A DNA stretch of 64,000 bases from Pseudomonas sp. GD03919 (GCF_029814935.1 NZ_CP104582.1:1922001-1986000), one strand, 5' to 3'. Shown: positions 19,984 to 29,989, numbered from the stretch's first letter. The notes: a model not told the origin generated them from the letters alone. A program made the numbers and translations.

Positions 19984-21192
19984 ATGAGTCAGGTCATGAT
20001 CTGCGATAGATGTGTTTTTATCCCATCCTTAAAAAGATTCGTTGTTGAGTCTGGCCGTTTTGCTAAATGCATCTATTGCGGGGTGCAGGGAAATACGTGC
20101 GATGAAGAAAGTCTAATTTCATATATAAGAGACCGATTCATAGAATCATTCAGTCCCGTCGACACCCTATCGCCATATGATTATTATATGTCAATGGAGA
20201 GCGGAGCGGATGAACCTCGAGCATTTGAGTATTGGGAGCCATTACAAGATACCTACGAATTAGCACATCCAGACTTTATCGATAAGCTTGTAGAGAACTT
20301 GGAGGTAGAGCTTGGGAACGATCAGCGCTACTACCTCAATGACGGCAGCCTGGAAAATAACTCGTATGAGGTAGATTGGAAGGATTTTGAATGGAGTATG
20401 CACCATCATCAACGATTCTTTAACTCCAGCGCAAAAGAGTTTCTCGATTCACTTTTCAATTTTTCGTGCAATGGAAATGAGTTAAAAGCTGAAGTCATCA
20501 TTCGCCTTACAAAGGATGATCTACTTTACAGAGCACGTAAGGCCGATGGCTTCAAGAGTTTACAGGAAATTGAAGAAGACCCAATTGCCCAGCTCGGCCC
20601 TACGCCTAAACAATTCGCCTCGAATCAACGCATGACGCCGCGAGGCATCTCTGCGATGTATTGTGCTCGCAATAGAGAAACGTGCCTTAGTGAATTGCGT
20701 CCTTTAGCTGGCGATATAATGATCTCTGGGGCGTTCGCACCAACGGACTATTTGGATTTTTTGGATTTGTCCAAGTTGGAGGCTATGAGTAAGCCAGACT
20801 TGCATCCTTTCGATCTCGGCTACACGAAAGCTAACAGCGCTCACAATTTTTTAAAGCAACTAGTAAATAAGATTTCCAAGCCTAATGCTAAAAAAGATGA
20901 GCTGGCTTACTTGCCAACTCAAGTGGTTTTTGAATATTTAAGGGATCGATTCAGCGAACAAGTGGCCGGGCTTGCATTTCCATCGGTTCAAACTGGTCTG
21001 ATCGGGCAAAATTTCGTGATCTTTCCAGAAAATTGCATTTTGGACACAAAACCCCTTGATGACTTCTATCCCACCCCCCCGACGCTCGAATTCAAAGAAT
21101 CCTCTATCAAGGTTCATCGTATCAAGGCGGTTATAACTGACTCCGAGGAGTTCGACGGGGCGCTAGATTATCGTGTAGAGTTCAGTCTTTAA
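19984..21192 (+). CDS. RES-domain protein with N-terminal zinc-binding region (toxin-like)
   Basis: 402-aa, clearly AT-richer than the chromosome. The C-terminal half carries the RES triad: Arg in LLYRARKAD, Glu in ARNRETCLSELRP and Ser in GLAFPSVQTGLIGQNFVIFP. Single-domain RES proteins of RES-Xre modules are NAD+-degrading toxins; larger RES proteins with extra N-terminal domains exist in defence islands. Here the N-terminus has CDRC (about 8-11) and CIYC (about 29-32), a probable zinc ribbon, followed by an acidic helical region. No separate antitoxin gene is adjacent; the upstream integrase ends in an antitoxin-like domain. Start chosen at the ATG of 19984, which opens directly into the zinc motif. 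Confidence 0.75.
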   Translation: MSQVMICDRCVFIPSLKRFVVESGRFAKCIYCGVQGNTCDEESLISYIRDRFIESFSPVDTLSPYDYYMSMESGADEPRAFEYWEPLQDTYELAHPDFIDKLVENLEVELGNDQRYYLNDGSLENNSYEVDWKDFEWSMHHHQRFFNSSAKEFLDSLFNFSCNGNELKAEVIIRLTKDDLLYRARKADGFKSLQEIEEDPIAQLGPTPKQFASNQRMTPRGISAMYCARNRETCLSELRPLAGDIMISGAFAPTDYLDFLDLSKLEAMSKPDLHPFDLGYTKANSAHNFLKQLVNKISKPNAKKDELAYLPTQVVFEYLRDRFSEQVAGLAFPSVQTGLIGQNFVIFPENCILDTKPLDDFYPTPPTLEFKESSIKVHRIKAVITDSEEFDGALDYRVEFSL

Positions 21193-21335
21193 TGTAAGCT
21201 AAACCAATAGCCTGCCATCCAAAGTAGATGACTGCCTCCGGCACTACCTCTTGATCTGCTTCAGGCGAGACTATCAAGTATTGAAAAAGGCATGGGTGAG
21301 TTGTTTCATCCCCCCCCAAGAAAAAGTGAAGGAAC

Positions 21336-22043
21336 ATGGCAAAGAGAAGAAAGCCTACTCCAACATCAATGCAAAATCCGACCAAAATATCAGAGAGAAA
21401 AAAGACGCTGTTTGAATGGGTTCGGGAGGCATTCACTGCGCTAACCGCAGTCGTTACATTCATTGCGGGCGTACTTGGTCTGTTAGTGTTATATGCTACA
21501 AATAAAGGGCTTTTTTCTGATTTATTGGAAGATTATTACAAGTGGCTCTATGATGCGGAAGCTTGGACAGGTTTGTTTAATAATTATCCAGAGGGCTTTG
21601 TGGATATGTCATCCATGAATCTTTCTGACACCAATATGCAGTTGGTTCTTACGGTGTACAGAGGCGAAGTTGATGGGGTTATGTCGGAAAAGCGCCTGTG
21701 TAAGATCGGATTTCCACATGGATACAAATTGATAAAAGGTCAAATTTCAGCACTCACAGGTAATGCGTCCGTCACACTTTGGGACATCGAGCATGGCTAT
21801 CCTAAAGATTATGCCGAGTTCAATATCACCCGCGAAGGAGTAGTTGTCGAGGTTACTCCAAAAAACAACTCAAGGTGGTTTGGTAGCGAGACAATAAGAC
21901 TTGCCCGGCACCCATATGTAAATCCAGATAAAGCGATGAGAAATTTATTTCACTTCTGTCAAACAGAGGACGCATCGAATCTTCATTGGCTAGAAGATGA
22001 ACCAGAAGAGACTGAAATAGACAGCTCAAACGCACAGAAATAG
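21336..22043 (+). CDS. Hypothetical single-TM membrane protein
   Basis: 235-aa, AT-rich. A basic N-terminus (KRRKPTPTSMQ) precedes one TM helix at about 37-57 (FTALTAVVTFIAGVLGLLVLY), then a ~175-aa domain that is probably extracytoplasmic. A short acidic tail (EDEPEETEIDSS) ends the protein. No family is recognised. GAAGGA precedes the ATG at 21336. It lies between a RES protein and a PIN protein in the island cargo, so an accessory or defence role is only inferred from position. Confidence 0.6.
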   Translation: MAKRRKPTPTSMQNPTKISERKKTLFEWVREAFTALTAVVTFIAGVLGLLVLYATNKGLFSDLLEDYYKWLYDAEAWTGLFNNYPEGFVDMSSMNLSDTNMQLVLTVYRGEVDGVMSEKRLCKIGFPHGYKLIKGQISALTGNASVTLWDIEHGYPKDYAEFNITREGVVVEVTPKNNSRWFGSETIRLARHPYVNPDKAMRNLFHFCQTEDASNLHWLEDEPEETEIDSSNAQK

Positions 22044-22109
22044 GCGGGCGAACAATTGTGGGTTGTTCTTGAATTTATAAACCACGTGATGGACTCGTTG
22101 AACATTCGC

Positions 22110-23309
22110 TTACAGGTAGAGCGCGACGAAAACATTACCCCAGTCGACTTTCTCAAAGGGGATGTTGGAGTCTTTCAGTTTTTCGCGGCACCAGGCCTCG
22201 AACTCACCTGTGTCCACTTCGCCAGGCGAGCATTCCCAGTAGGCAACGCCCCTTAAACCCTCTTGGTAGAGTTGCTCTGAACCGTGAATCCAGTCCACTA
22301 CCCTGTCCGTCGGCGTACGGCTAGACTGGGTCGCTTGGGCTAGATGGCTGAATACAGCCGCCTCCAGCGCATTGTGGTCAGTAGAACTGAATGTCTCGAC
22401 CACTTGCTGGATGGTTGCGAAGAGGACCCCCTCGTCACCCGTGTGCCAATGGAATTCCGCTAGCAGCTCGGGATTAGGTAAACGTACGTTCCGTGTCGCT
22501 TCTCTGGACCAGGAAACCTCTTTGCCGTTCTCCAGCACGATCTTTGCCGGCTTGTAACACCAATCGTCTTTGACATCGTTGCTGATGAAGAGGGCTTCAC
22601 CTTTTCCGGTCTGCGCACAGTACTGAAGAATTTCCTTCCAGATGATGAGATCCCCGCAACTGTTCTGAGGCTTGCCCGCGTCTTCCGTCCCTGGTGACAG
22701 GCGCAAAGCCGACCGTGCGTTGAACTCCGCACTCGCCTGTCGGGACAACTCATGAACATCTGAAGATAGGCAGCGCTTTGTTAGCAACTGCTCGTAGAAC
22801 TTCAATAGCTCCATTCGATGACCGCTGTCATTCCTAGACACGCTCTTGGCCACACTCAAGATAAAGCCTGAGGCTTCAGCTAATTTTCGCTCCAAGTCAA
22901 TTTTGCTTGAACAGCCCAAGCCGGCAGCCGCTGCTCCGTCCAACGCCCGTGCCGTACTATCCCGAACCTCATCCAGCACCACCTGCAGTTTTCTGGTCAA
23001 GGTTTTGTAGGGCGAAAAAATCTCGGGCTTGTCAGAAAGCTGATTGTACTCATGCACTACCCAGGCGGGAATGACCAATCGCTCCTCCAGCGTCCGCAGC
23101 CATCTTTGCCAGACCTCAGAGGCCGCTTCATTTAGCCCGAAGCTCCAGAGCAAGATATTGGTATCGAGGAAGATGGGACAGTTACTGTAGAGCACCGCAC
23201 TTAGCAGGCGCTGCTTCTCAGCGGCAAGCGAGACCACCACGCGTTTTGGGCGTAGGCGGGTTTTGGGCGCGTCCGCTGCTTCGCGCTGGAGCGGGTGGTC
23301 GTAGGACAT
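22110..23309 (-). CDS. PIN-like domain nuclease (PIN_8/DUF4935-like)
   Basis: 399-aa protein. Acidic metal-binding residues of the PIN fold are visible: Asp49 and Asn51 in IFLDTNILLW, acidic GDLIIWKEILQY near the middle, and SNDVKDDWCYKP after it. This layout matches the PIN_8 group (much larger than VapC toxins), predicted to cut RNA. A coiled-coil helix insert separates the first motif from the rest. The strand is opposite to the RES block. No VapB-like antitoxin is present. Role unknown; defence or RNA decay is possible. Confidence 0.65.
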   Translation of the reverse strand: MSYDHPLQREAADAPKTRLRPKRVVVSLAAEKQRLLSAVLYSNCPIFLDTNILLWSFGLNEAASEVWQRWLRTLEERLVIPAWVVHEYNQLSDKPEIFSPYKTLTRKLQVVLDEVRDSTARALDGAAAAGLGCSSKIDLERKLAEASGFILSVAKSVSRNDSGHRMELLKFYEQLLTKRCLSSDVHELSRQASAEFNARSALRLSPGTEDAGKPQNSCGDLIIWKEILQYCAQTGKGEALFISNDVKDDWCYKPAKIVLENGKEVSWSREATRNVRLPNPELLAEFHWHTGDEGVLFATIQQVVETFSSTDHNALEAAVFSHLAQATQSSRTPTDRVVDWIHGSEQLYQEGLRGVAYWECSPGEVDTGEFEAWCREKLKDSNIPFEKVDWGNVFVALYL

Positions 23310-23477
23310 GGATGCGTTTCCTGAACCGTGGAGAGAGCTCTGCGGCCAACCAGTACCACAAATTCGAAAACAAAAGAACTACATAGGCCAGCTTGGGCAA
23401 TATCCGCGTTGGCTCGACAACTGCCTTCATAAAAGGCCATTTGGGGCTGATCTCTACCTTTGGTTCTTCTCCCCGCA

Positions 23478-26400
23478 TCATCGAAAATCCCGGCTGTGGA
23501 CATCAAGGCCGGTCAGCAGAGGGGTGAGATCGCTCAGTCTCCTGGCGATCACGTGGCGCACGCCATCTGCTGCTTCCAGGTGACCATCGATACGCAGCAT
23601 TTGTGATTGCACCAGTACCCGTCGTTGGCGCTCGGCCAGGTCGTGCCAAACCACCACATTGACCAGCCCGAACTCGTCTTCCAGGGTGACGAAGATTACC
23701 CCGCTGGCGGTCTGCGGGCGCTGGCGACCGATGACCAGGCCGGCGACGCTGACCGGGCGGCCGGGCTCGACATCGAGCAGCTCGCGCGAACTGCGGCAGC
23801 GCCGGGCTTTGAGTTGTCGGCGCAGCAGGGCCAGCGGATGTGGCCCGAGGGTGGTGCCGAGGGTGGCGTAGTCGGTCAGCAGATCCTCGCCAACCGAGGG
23901 CAGGGGTAGGTTCACCGGGGCTTCGCGGGGGGCGGGTTGGCCGGCAAACAGCGGTAGCTGCGGCTCGAGTCCAGCCACCGCCCAGCGTGCCCGGTGGCGG
24001 TGCCCGGCGAGACCGCGCAGGGCGCCGGCGTCGGCCAGCCGTTCGCAGGCGCGGGTGTCCAGTTTGGCACGCCGGCCGAGGTCCTCAACATCGGTGAATG
24101 GCCTTGTCTGGCGTGCTGTCTCGATGCGTTGTCCATCGTCTTCGCGTAGGCCGCGGATCATGCGCAGCCCCAGGCGAATCGCCGGCTGCGGGTTGCCGCT
24201 GTCCTCCAGGCTGCAGTCCCTGTCGCTGTAGCGCACGTCCGCTGGCCGCACCTCGATACCATGGCGGCGGGCGTCCTGCAGTACCTGGTCGGGGCTGTAG
24301 AAGCCCATCGGCCAGCTGTTGACCAGGGCGCAGGCATAGGCCGCCGGCTCGTGACATTTCAGCCAGCAACTGGCGTAGGTGAGCAGGGCGAAGCTGGCGG
24401 CGTGGGACTCGGGGAAGCCGTAGCTGCCGAAACCCTCAATCTGGCGGAAGATGCGTTCGGTGAATGCCGGCGTGTAGCCCTTTTCGAGCATCCGTGAGGT
24501 CAGCCGCCGACGGTGTGGTTCCAGGCCGTCGTGGCGTTTCCAGGCGGCCATGCTGCGGCGCAGCTCGTCGGCCTCGCCCGGGGTGTAGTCGGCGGCGACG
24601 ATGGCCAGCTCCATCACCTGCTCTTGGAACAGCGGCACGCCGAGGGTGCGTTCGAACACCGGGCGCAGTTCCTCGTAGGGGTATTCCACGGGTTCCTCGC
24701 CGTTCCGCCGGCGCAGGTAGGGATGCACCATATCGCCCTGGATCGGCCCCGGGCGGACGATGGCCACCTGGATCACCAGGTCGTAGAAGGTTTGGGGGCG
24801 CAGGCGCGGCAACATGGCCATCTGCGCCCGCGACTCGATCTGGAACACGCCGATGGTGTCAGCGCGGCTGATCATGGCGTAGGTCTCAGGATCCTCCTGG
24901 GGCAGGCCGGCCAGGGTCCAGTGGATGCCACGATAACGCTCGATCAGCGCGAAGCAGCGGCGCAAGGCGCTGAGCATGCCGAGGGCGAGCACGTCGACCT
25001 TGAGCAGGCCGACCAGGTCGAGGTCGTCCTTGTCCCACTGGATCACCGTGCGCTCGGCCATGGTCGCGTTCTCCACTGGCACCAAGGTTTCCAGCGGATG
25101 CTCGGAGATCACGAAGCCGCCCGGGTGCTGCGACAGGTGGCGAGGGAAACCGATCAGCTCGCCGGTCAGTGCCAGTACCCGGCGCAGCAGCGGGTTGTTG
25201 GCGTCGAAGCCAGTCTCGGCCAGGCGCTCGGCCGACGGTGCACGATCGCTCCAGCGACCGCAGCAGTCGGCCAGGGCATTGACCTGATCCGGTGGCAGGC
25301 CGAGGGCCTTGGCCACGTCGCGCACCGCGCCGGCGCCATGGTAGGTGCTGACCACCGCGGTGAGCGCGGCGCGCCCGCGGCCGTAGCGGCGGAACACGTA
25401 CTGGATGACTTCCTCGCGGCGCTCGTGCTCGAAGTCGACGTCGATGTCCGGTGGCTCGTTGCGCTCGCGGGACAGAAAGCGCTCGAACAGCAGCTTGCTG
25501 CGCGTGGGGTCCAGTTCGGTGATGCCCAGCGCGTAGCACACCGTGGAGTTGGCCGCCGAGCCACGGCCCTGACAGAGGATGTGCTGCTCGCGGGCGAAAC
25601 GGACGATGTCGTGGACGGTGAGGAAGTAGCTTTCGTAGCGCAGCTCGGCGATCAGTGTCAGTTCGTGCTCGATGCGCGCACGGGCGTCTGCCGGCACGCC
25701 ATCCGGCCAGCGCCAGCGGGCGCCTTGCTCGACCAGCGTGCGCAGCCAGGAGGTGGCGTCGTGGCCGACAGGTACCAGTTCGTGGGGGTACTGGTAGCGC
25801 AACTGGCCGAGGTCGAAGGTGCAGCGTTCGGCGATGCGCAAGGTTTCGGCGAGCAGCGCCGGTGGATACAGCTCGGCCAACTCCTCGCGGCGGCGCAGGT
25901 GGCGTTCGCCGTTGGGAAACAGGTGGGCACCGGCCTCGGCCACCGGCAGGTGGTGACGGATGGCGGTCATGCAGTCTTGCAGGGCGCGGCGGCCACGGGC
26001 GTGCATGTGCACGTCGCCGCAGGCCACCGCCGGCAGTCCATGTTCGTCGGCCAGGGCCTGCAGGTGGCTCAGCCGCGCAGCATCGTCAGTGCCGCGGTGC
26101 AGCTCTACGCCGAGCCACAGCCTCTCTGGAAAGTGCGTGCGCAGCCAGGGCACATGCCGGGCATCGTTCTCTGCCAGCCAGATCGCCAGCAGGCCGTCCA
26201 ACGACGTGTCGAAGTCCTCACGCAGCAGTCGATAGGCGCCTTTCTCGGCGCGGCGCCGGGCGTGGGTGATCAGCCGGCACAGCGTCTGGTAGCCGGTCAG
26301 GTTCTCGGCCAGCAGGACCAGCTTGGGGCCGTCCTCAAGGCGCACCTCGCTGCCGACGATCAGCGGCAGGCCGGTGTCCTTCGAGGCCTGCCAGGCTCGG

Positions 26401-26546
26401 ACGATGCCGGCCAGGGTGCATTCATCGGTGATCGCCAGGGCGCGGTAGCCGAGACGGGCGGCGCGCTCGAACAGCTCACGGGCGCTGGAGGCTCCGCGCT
26501 GGAAGCTGAAGTTGGACAGGCAGTGCAGCTCGACGTAGTCGTTCAT
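23478..26546 (-). CDS. dnaE2: Error-prone DNA polymerase DnaE2 (ImuC)
   Basis: 1022-aa C-family polymerase used with ImuA and ImuB for SOS mutagenesis and lesion tolerance. The N-terminal PHP domain begins [20 protein letters not shown]. The palm motif is [17 protein letters not shown] with catalytic aspartates, and the fingers region carries [14 protein letters not shown]. The C-terminal OB fold ([19 protein letters not shown]) is present, while the beta-binding and tau-binding tail of DnaE1 is absent, as expected for DnaE2. ATG 26546 overlaps the imuB stop (ATGA). The longer open frame to 26666 has no homology. A truncated second copy of the 3' part lies at 44146-44957. Confidence 0.95.
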   Translation of the reverse strand: MNDYVELHCLSNFSFQRGASSARELFERAARLGYRALAITDECTLAGIVRAWQASKDTGLPLIVGSEVRLEDGPKLVLLAENLTGYQTLCRLITHARRRAEKGAYRLLREDFDTSLDGLLAIWLAENDARHVPWLRTHFPERLWLGVELHRGTDDAARLSHLQALADEHGLPAVACGDVHMHARGRRALQDCMTAIRHHLPVAEAGAHLFPNGERHLRRREELAELYPPALLAETLRIAERCTFDLGQLRYQYPHELVPVGHDATSWLRTLVEQGARWRWPDGVPADARARIEHELTLIAELRYESYFLTVHDIVRFAREQHILCQGRGSAANSTVCYALGITELDPTRSKLLFERFLSRERNEPPDIDVDFEHERREEVIQYVFRRYGRGRAALTAVVSTYHGAGAVRDVAKALGLPPDQVNALADCCGRWSDRAPSAERLAETGFDANNPLLRRVLALTGELIGFPRHLSQHPGGFVISEHPLETLVPVENATMAERTVIQWDKDDLDLVGLLKVDVLALGMLSALRRCFALIERYRGIHWTLAGLPQEDPETYAMISRADTIGVFQIESRAQMAMLPRLRPQTFYDLVIQVAIVRPGPIQGDMVHPYLRRRNGEEPVEYPYEELRPVFERTLGVPLFQEQVMELAIVAADYTPGEADELRRSMAAWKRHDGLEPHRRRLTSRMLEKGYTPAFTERIFRQIEGFGSYGFPESHAASFALLTYASCWLKCHEPAAYACALVNSWPMGFYSPDQVLQDARRHGIEVRPADVRYSDRDCSLEDSGNPQPAIRLGLRMIRGLREDDGQRIETARQTRPFTDVEDLGRRAKLDTRACERLADAGALRGLAGHRHRARWAVAGLEPQLPLFAGQPAPREAPVNLPLPSVGEDLLTDYATLGTTLGPHPLALLRRQLKARRCRSSRELLDVEPGRPVSVAGLVIGRQRPQTASGVIFVTLEDEFGLVNVVVWHDLAERQRRVLVQSQMLRIDGHLEAADGVRHVIARRLSDLTPLLTGLDVHSRDFR

Positions 26547-27964
26547 GCGAACCAGCCGTGCAGCAACAGCGGCCCGTTGTCGCCGACGCTTCGGAAAGCC
26601 CAACCGCGTTGGCCGGCGCGGGTCTCCACCAGGTAATAGTCGCGGCGCACGTCGCCGCCATCCCACCAGCCTGACTCGATGCGCTCCGGTCCGTCGAGGA
26701 TGCGCAGAGAGGACTCGCGCAGCGGTTGTGGCTCGGCCAGCAGCCAGCCGGGGCGCGGGCCCGTGGTCGGCAGTAGTGCGCCTGGCGGGTGTTCGCAGGC
26801 TTGCCAGGCGCGTTCGGGGCGGTGGTCGGCGCGGGCGCTGAGGCCGTGTACGGCGTCGTCGCCCAAGCGGGCGCGCAGGCGCTCGCGCAACTGTTCCCAG
26901 GGCAGCGATTGCTGCGGACGCTCGTCGAACAGTGGGTGATGTGTCGGGGTGAAGGCCGGCAGTTCGCGCGCCACCAGCCGCACCGCCAGTACCGGTGCCG
27001 GTAGTTGCAGGTGTTCCAGGCGCCCACGGGTCAGCTCGAAGAGCATGGCTGCTTCGCGTTCAGTGGCGAGCAGGCCGACCGGTACCTGGCTGTCGGCCCG
27101 GTTGCGGTGCTCCAGGTGCAGGACGAAGCGCTGCACGCCGCTGTCGCGTCCGGCCAGATAGGCGGCGAGATCGGCGGTCAGGCGACGCAGGGGGAACAGC
27201 AGCGCCTGGTGTGACTCGACCTCGAAGTTCAGCTCGATGCGTGTATCGAACTCGTCTGGTGGGCGGTAGAACTCCAGGGCCAGCGGGCGGTGCCCGAGCA
27301 GCGTGTCGAGGTGAACCAGCACTTCGGCGGGGAAGCGCTTGGCCAGGCTGTCGCGGGGTAGGGCGAGCAGTTGCCGCAGATGACGCAGGCCCATGCGGGT
27401 GAAGGCCGTGGCCACCTCGCGGGGCAGGCCGAGGCGATCCACCGGTAGTTGGTCGAGCGCCAAGCGGAGTGCACCCGCGTCGGTCACCGCCAGGCCGTCG
27501 TGGGCGTTAGCCAGCACCCGTGCCGCGGCCGGATTAGGGGCGGCGGTGATGCGGTGCTGGAAGCCCAGCGCGAGCAGTTCCTCGCGCAGGCGTGCCTCGA
27601 AGCGTGGCCAGGGCCCGAACAGGCCGAGGCTGGACTGCACCTCCAGCAGCAGACAGCGTGGATAGTGCAGGCTGACCTGGGCACTGAAGCCATAGGCCCA
27701 GGCGGCGAGGAAGCGTTGCTTGCGCTCGATCGCTGCCAGGTCGTAATCGGCGGTGGCGAAGTTGTGGGTCAGCGCCTGGGCGGCGGTGAGCGACTGGCCG
27801 GGTTTCAGGCCAAGGGCGCGTGCCGCCGGGTTGACCGCTTGCAGCACGCGGCGCTGCGGCGGGCCGGCGAGCAATGCCAGCGGCGAGTCGGCGTCGGCGC
27901 GATGGCGCAGCACGCCGTCCATGGCCAGTTGTGGCAGCAGGATGCAGGCCCAGAGCATGTCCAT
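26543..27964 (-). CDS. imuB: ImuB, catalytically inactive Y-family polymerase homologue
   Basis: 473-aa Y-family-like protein that bridges the beta clamp, ImuA and DnaE2. The fold is recognisable ([30 protein letters not shown] little-finger region). The acidic catalytic pair of active Y polymerases is replaced in [13 protein letters not shown], the normal state for ImuB. The start [12 protein letters not shown] at 27964 lies 1 nt after the imuA stop, and its stop overlaps dnaE2, so the three genes form a tight operon. Confidence 0.93.
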   Translation of the reverse strand: MDMLWACILLPQLAMDGVLRHRADADSPLALLAGPPQRRVLQAVNPAARALGLKPGQSLTAAQALTHNFATADYDLAAIERKQRFLAAWAYGFSAQVSLHYPRCLLLEVQSSLGLFGPWPRFEARLREELLALGFQHRITAAPNPAAARVLANAHDGLAVTDAGALRLALDQLPVDRLGLPREVATAFTRMGLRHLRQLLALPRDSLAKRFPAEVLVHLDTLLGHRPLALEFYRPPDEFDTRIELNFEVESHQALLFPLRRLTADLAAYLAGRDSGVQRFVLHLEHRNRADSQVPVGLLATEREAAMLFELTRGRLEHLQLPAPVLAVRLVARELPAFTPTHHPLFDERPQQSLPWEQLRERLRARLGDDAVHGLSARADHRPERAWQACEHPPGALLPTTGPRPGWLLAEPQPLRESSLRILDGPERIESGWWDGGDVRRDYYLVETRAGQRGWAFRSVGDNGPLLLHGWFA

Positions 27965-27965
27965 C

Positions 27966-28580
27966 TCACTGCCAGGCGGCGATCGGACGGGCCGGGGCCA
28001 GGCCACCCCGGCACTTGAGCACGCGTAGCTGCGCTGGGCGGGTGTCAACGGCCAGACGCAGGGCGGCGGGCGAGGGGTTTACCGCCTCCTCCAGGGGACG
28101 GTAGGCGAACGCCAGGGTCTGGCCCGTTTCGGCGGCCACCTGCAGGCGGCGCAGGGCGCGGTCGTTTACCTGCCGGGGCCAGCACAGCACGGCGCCGCAA
28201 CTGCCCGAGCGCAGGCACTGTTCGGCGGCCCACAAGGCTTCGCGCCCCGAGGCCCGGACGATGGCCAGGTGGCGCAAATCGATGCCGGCCGCCAGCCAGG
28301 CCTGGGGGTAGGGCAAATGGGGCGGGCCGACCAGCACCACCCGCTCGCTGGCGGCGGTGAGGCGCGCCAGGGTGGGCCACAGCAGGCGCAGTTCGCCGAT
28401 GCCGGTGGCGGCGACGAGGAGTTCGCTCAGCGCCGAGTCCGGCCACCCACCGCCAGGAAGGGTGGCGTCCAGTTCGGCATGCCCGGTCGGGTGGCGACTG
28501 GTCGAGGGGGAGGCAACGGCCTGGCCGCGCCAGATGCGTCGTGCATCGAGCAGGCGATCGAGGGCGACCACGGAAGACAT
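27966..28580 (-). CDS. imuA: ImuA, RecA-like SOS mutagenesis protein
   Basis: 204-aa RecA/SulA-like protein, first gene of the mutasome operon. Conserved features are ALDRLLDARRIWRGQ at the N-terminus, PTGHAELDATLPGGGWP and LSELLVAATGIGELRLLWP. ATG 28580 was chosen because it begins at the family N-terminus and lies just behind a perfect LexA box. The longer frame to 28781 would put that operator inside the gene. Confidence 0.9.
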   Translation of the reverse strand: MSSVVALDRLLDARRIWRGQAVASPSTSRHPTGHAELDATLPGGGWPDSALSELLVAATGIGELRLLWPTLARLTAASERVVLVGPPHLPYPQAWLAAGIDLRHLAIVRASGREALWAAEQCLRSGSCGAVLCWPRQVNDRALRRLQVAAETGQTLAFAYRPLEEAVNPSPAALRLAVDTRPAQLRVLKCRGGLAPARPIAAWQ

Positions 28581-28599
28581 GGGGGAGGTCTCATTAATG

Positions 28600-28615
28600 C
28601 TGTATATAATTACAG
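28600..28615. promoter_or_regulatory. LexA operator (SOS box) of imuA-imuB-dnaE2
   Basis: CTGTATATAATTACAG fits the CTG-N10-CAG consensus exactly and is strongly palindromic. It ends 20 bp upstream of the imuA ATG. The AT-rich core would also contain the -10 region, so LexA should block the promoter directly. Confidence 0.9.
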
Positions 28616-28821
28616 TATCTGGCGACGCCAAGCATCGGTCAAGCTGACACCATGAGCGTGGCTTGCAGGGGGAGAGGCCCAGGCCGAGCACACGGACTTG
28701 GCGCCGCAGTCCGGGCGACGGCAAAGCGTTGCGTGAAATGGCTGGCGCGACCTGCTCTACAGTGAAGGGTTTGATCGACAATGTGTGTGCCGCCGACTGG
28801 GCGGCGGGATAGGGAGTGGAT

Positions 28822-29544
28822 ATGAGCCAAGTGATTGATCGTGCGGTGACTTACCAGATCGATGGTCAGCCTTTCGAGGGCCGGCTGCTGTATGACGAGG
28901 CCTCGCCCGGTTTACGCCCGGGCCTGCTGATGGCGCCCAACTGGATGGGCATCGGCGCCGGCGCCATCGAGATCGCCCTGCAGGTGGCGGAGCGTGGCTA
29001 CGTGGTGTTCATCGCCGATGTCTATGGCGCCGCGGTGCGTCCGCAGGATGCCGATGAGGCGGGTGCGGCGATGATGGCGGTGAAGGGCACGCCGGCATTG
29101 CGTCAACGTCTGGCGGCGGCGCTGGACAGTCTCAAGACGCAGCCCGGCACGCCGCTGGATGCCACCCGGCTGGCGACCTTCGGTTTCTGTTTCGGCGGCC
29201 ATTGCGCCCTGGAGCTGGCCCGCGCCGGTGCGCCCTTGAAGGCTGCGGTGTCCTTTCATGGCACCCTGGATACCGCCAATCCGGCCGACGCGAAGAACAT
29301 CCAGGGGGCGGTACTGGTGCTCGATGGCGCCGCCGATCCATTCGTGCCGCGCGAGCAGTTGAGCGCCTTCGCCAAGGAGATGGGCGACGCCGGGGTGGAC
29401 TGGCAACTGACCAGCTACGGCGGCGCGGTGCATTCGTTCACCGATCTGCGAGCCAACGTCCCGGGCCAGTTCCAGTATGACGCGAAGGTTGCCGGCCGCG
29501 CCTTCGCGGCGATGTATGCGCTGCTCGACGAGGTTTTTACCTGA
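28822..29544 (+). CDS. Dienelactone hydrolase family protein
   Basis: 240-aa alpha/beta hydrolase. The nucleophile is Cys in FGFCFGGHCALELA (GxCxGG), the acid is Asp in LVLDGAADPFVPREQ and the base is His in GGAVHSFTD. These are the DLH triad residues. The natural substrate is unknown; no chlorocatechol genes are nearby. It is divergent from imuA. ATG 28822 has GGGAGTGG upstream. Confidence 0.88.
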   Translation: MSQVIDRAVTYQIDGQPFEGRLLYDEASPGLRPGLLMAPNWMGIGAGAIEIALQVAERGYVVFIADVYGAAVRPQDADEAGAAMMAVKGTPALRQRLAAALDSLKTQPGTPLDATRLATFGFCFGGHCALELARAGAPLKAAVSFHGTLDTANPADAKNIQGAVLVLDGAADPFVPREQLSAFAKEMGDAGVDWQLTSYGGAVHSFTDLRANVPGQFQYDAKVAGRAFAAMYALLDEVFT

Positions 29545-29887
29545 GTGCTGCCGGCTCCGTTGTAGCGGATTAAACACGATAGGGGGTGTTGGCTGGCGCC
29601 TACTTGAGTAGGCGCCGTGGACCCGCCAACAGGTAGCCATGCGGTCGCTGTGGCTTGTGTGGCCTCGTTACCTCGCAGGTTTAGATGCCCAACCGAGCCC
29701 CACAGGTCGGAGTGCTGGCCTGCCGTTGTGCCCTGTCAGAGTGCAGTCAGGGATTTACCTAGCTGCGAATGAACCAGTTCTGGTGGGGTTGTAGAAGAAG
29801 ATGGTGTAGTTCGATGCCCGAGGCGCTGATGGCTTCCGTGACCTCCCCCGAGCAGGGCGCGCAGCAGGAATGCAGCAGTAGCCGGGC
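29545..29887. other. Intergenic stretch without a recognised gene
   Basis: No start with a plausible RBS and no recognisable protein was found on either strand. It contains a weak inverted element around 29590-29625 (GGCGCC ... AGTAGGCGCC) behind the hydrolase gene that may act as its terminator. Confidence 0.4.
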
Positions 29888-29989
29888 GGGCGCTGGTGTG
29901 TTGGGTCGGGGATGATGTCGATGTGATCCAATCCATCCGTTTCAGACTGGCTCTAGACTATTATGGCCGGCAGCAGTCGGCCACTAGGC
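29888..29989. repeat. Copy B of the ~100-bp diverged direct repeat
   Basis: Direct-orientation relative of 19721-19821 (post-integrase sequence). It sits about 170 bp ahead of the nuclease-NACHT gene. Position and similarity suggest a module border or a recurrent leader of cargo genes in this island family. Confidence 0.7.

Noticed and set aside
24513..26636. 707-codon open frame opposite dnaE2
   Set aside because: Antisense shadow; the - strand encodes a full DnaE2 with palm and PHP motifs.
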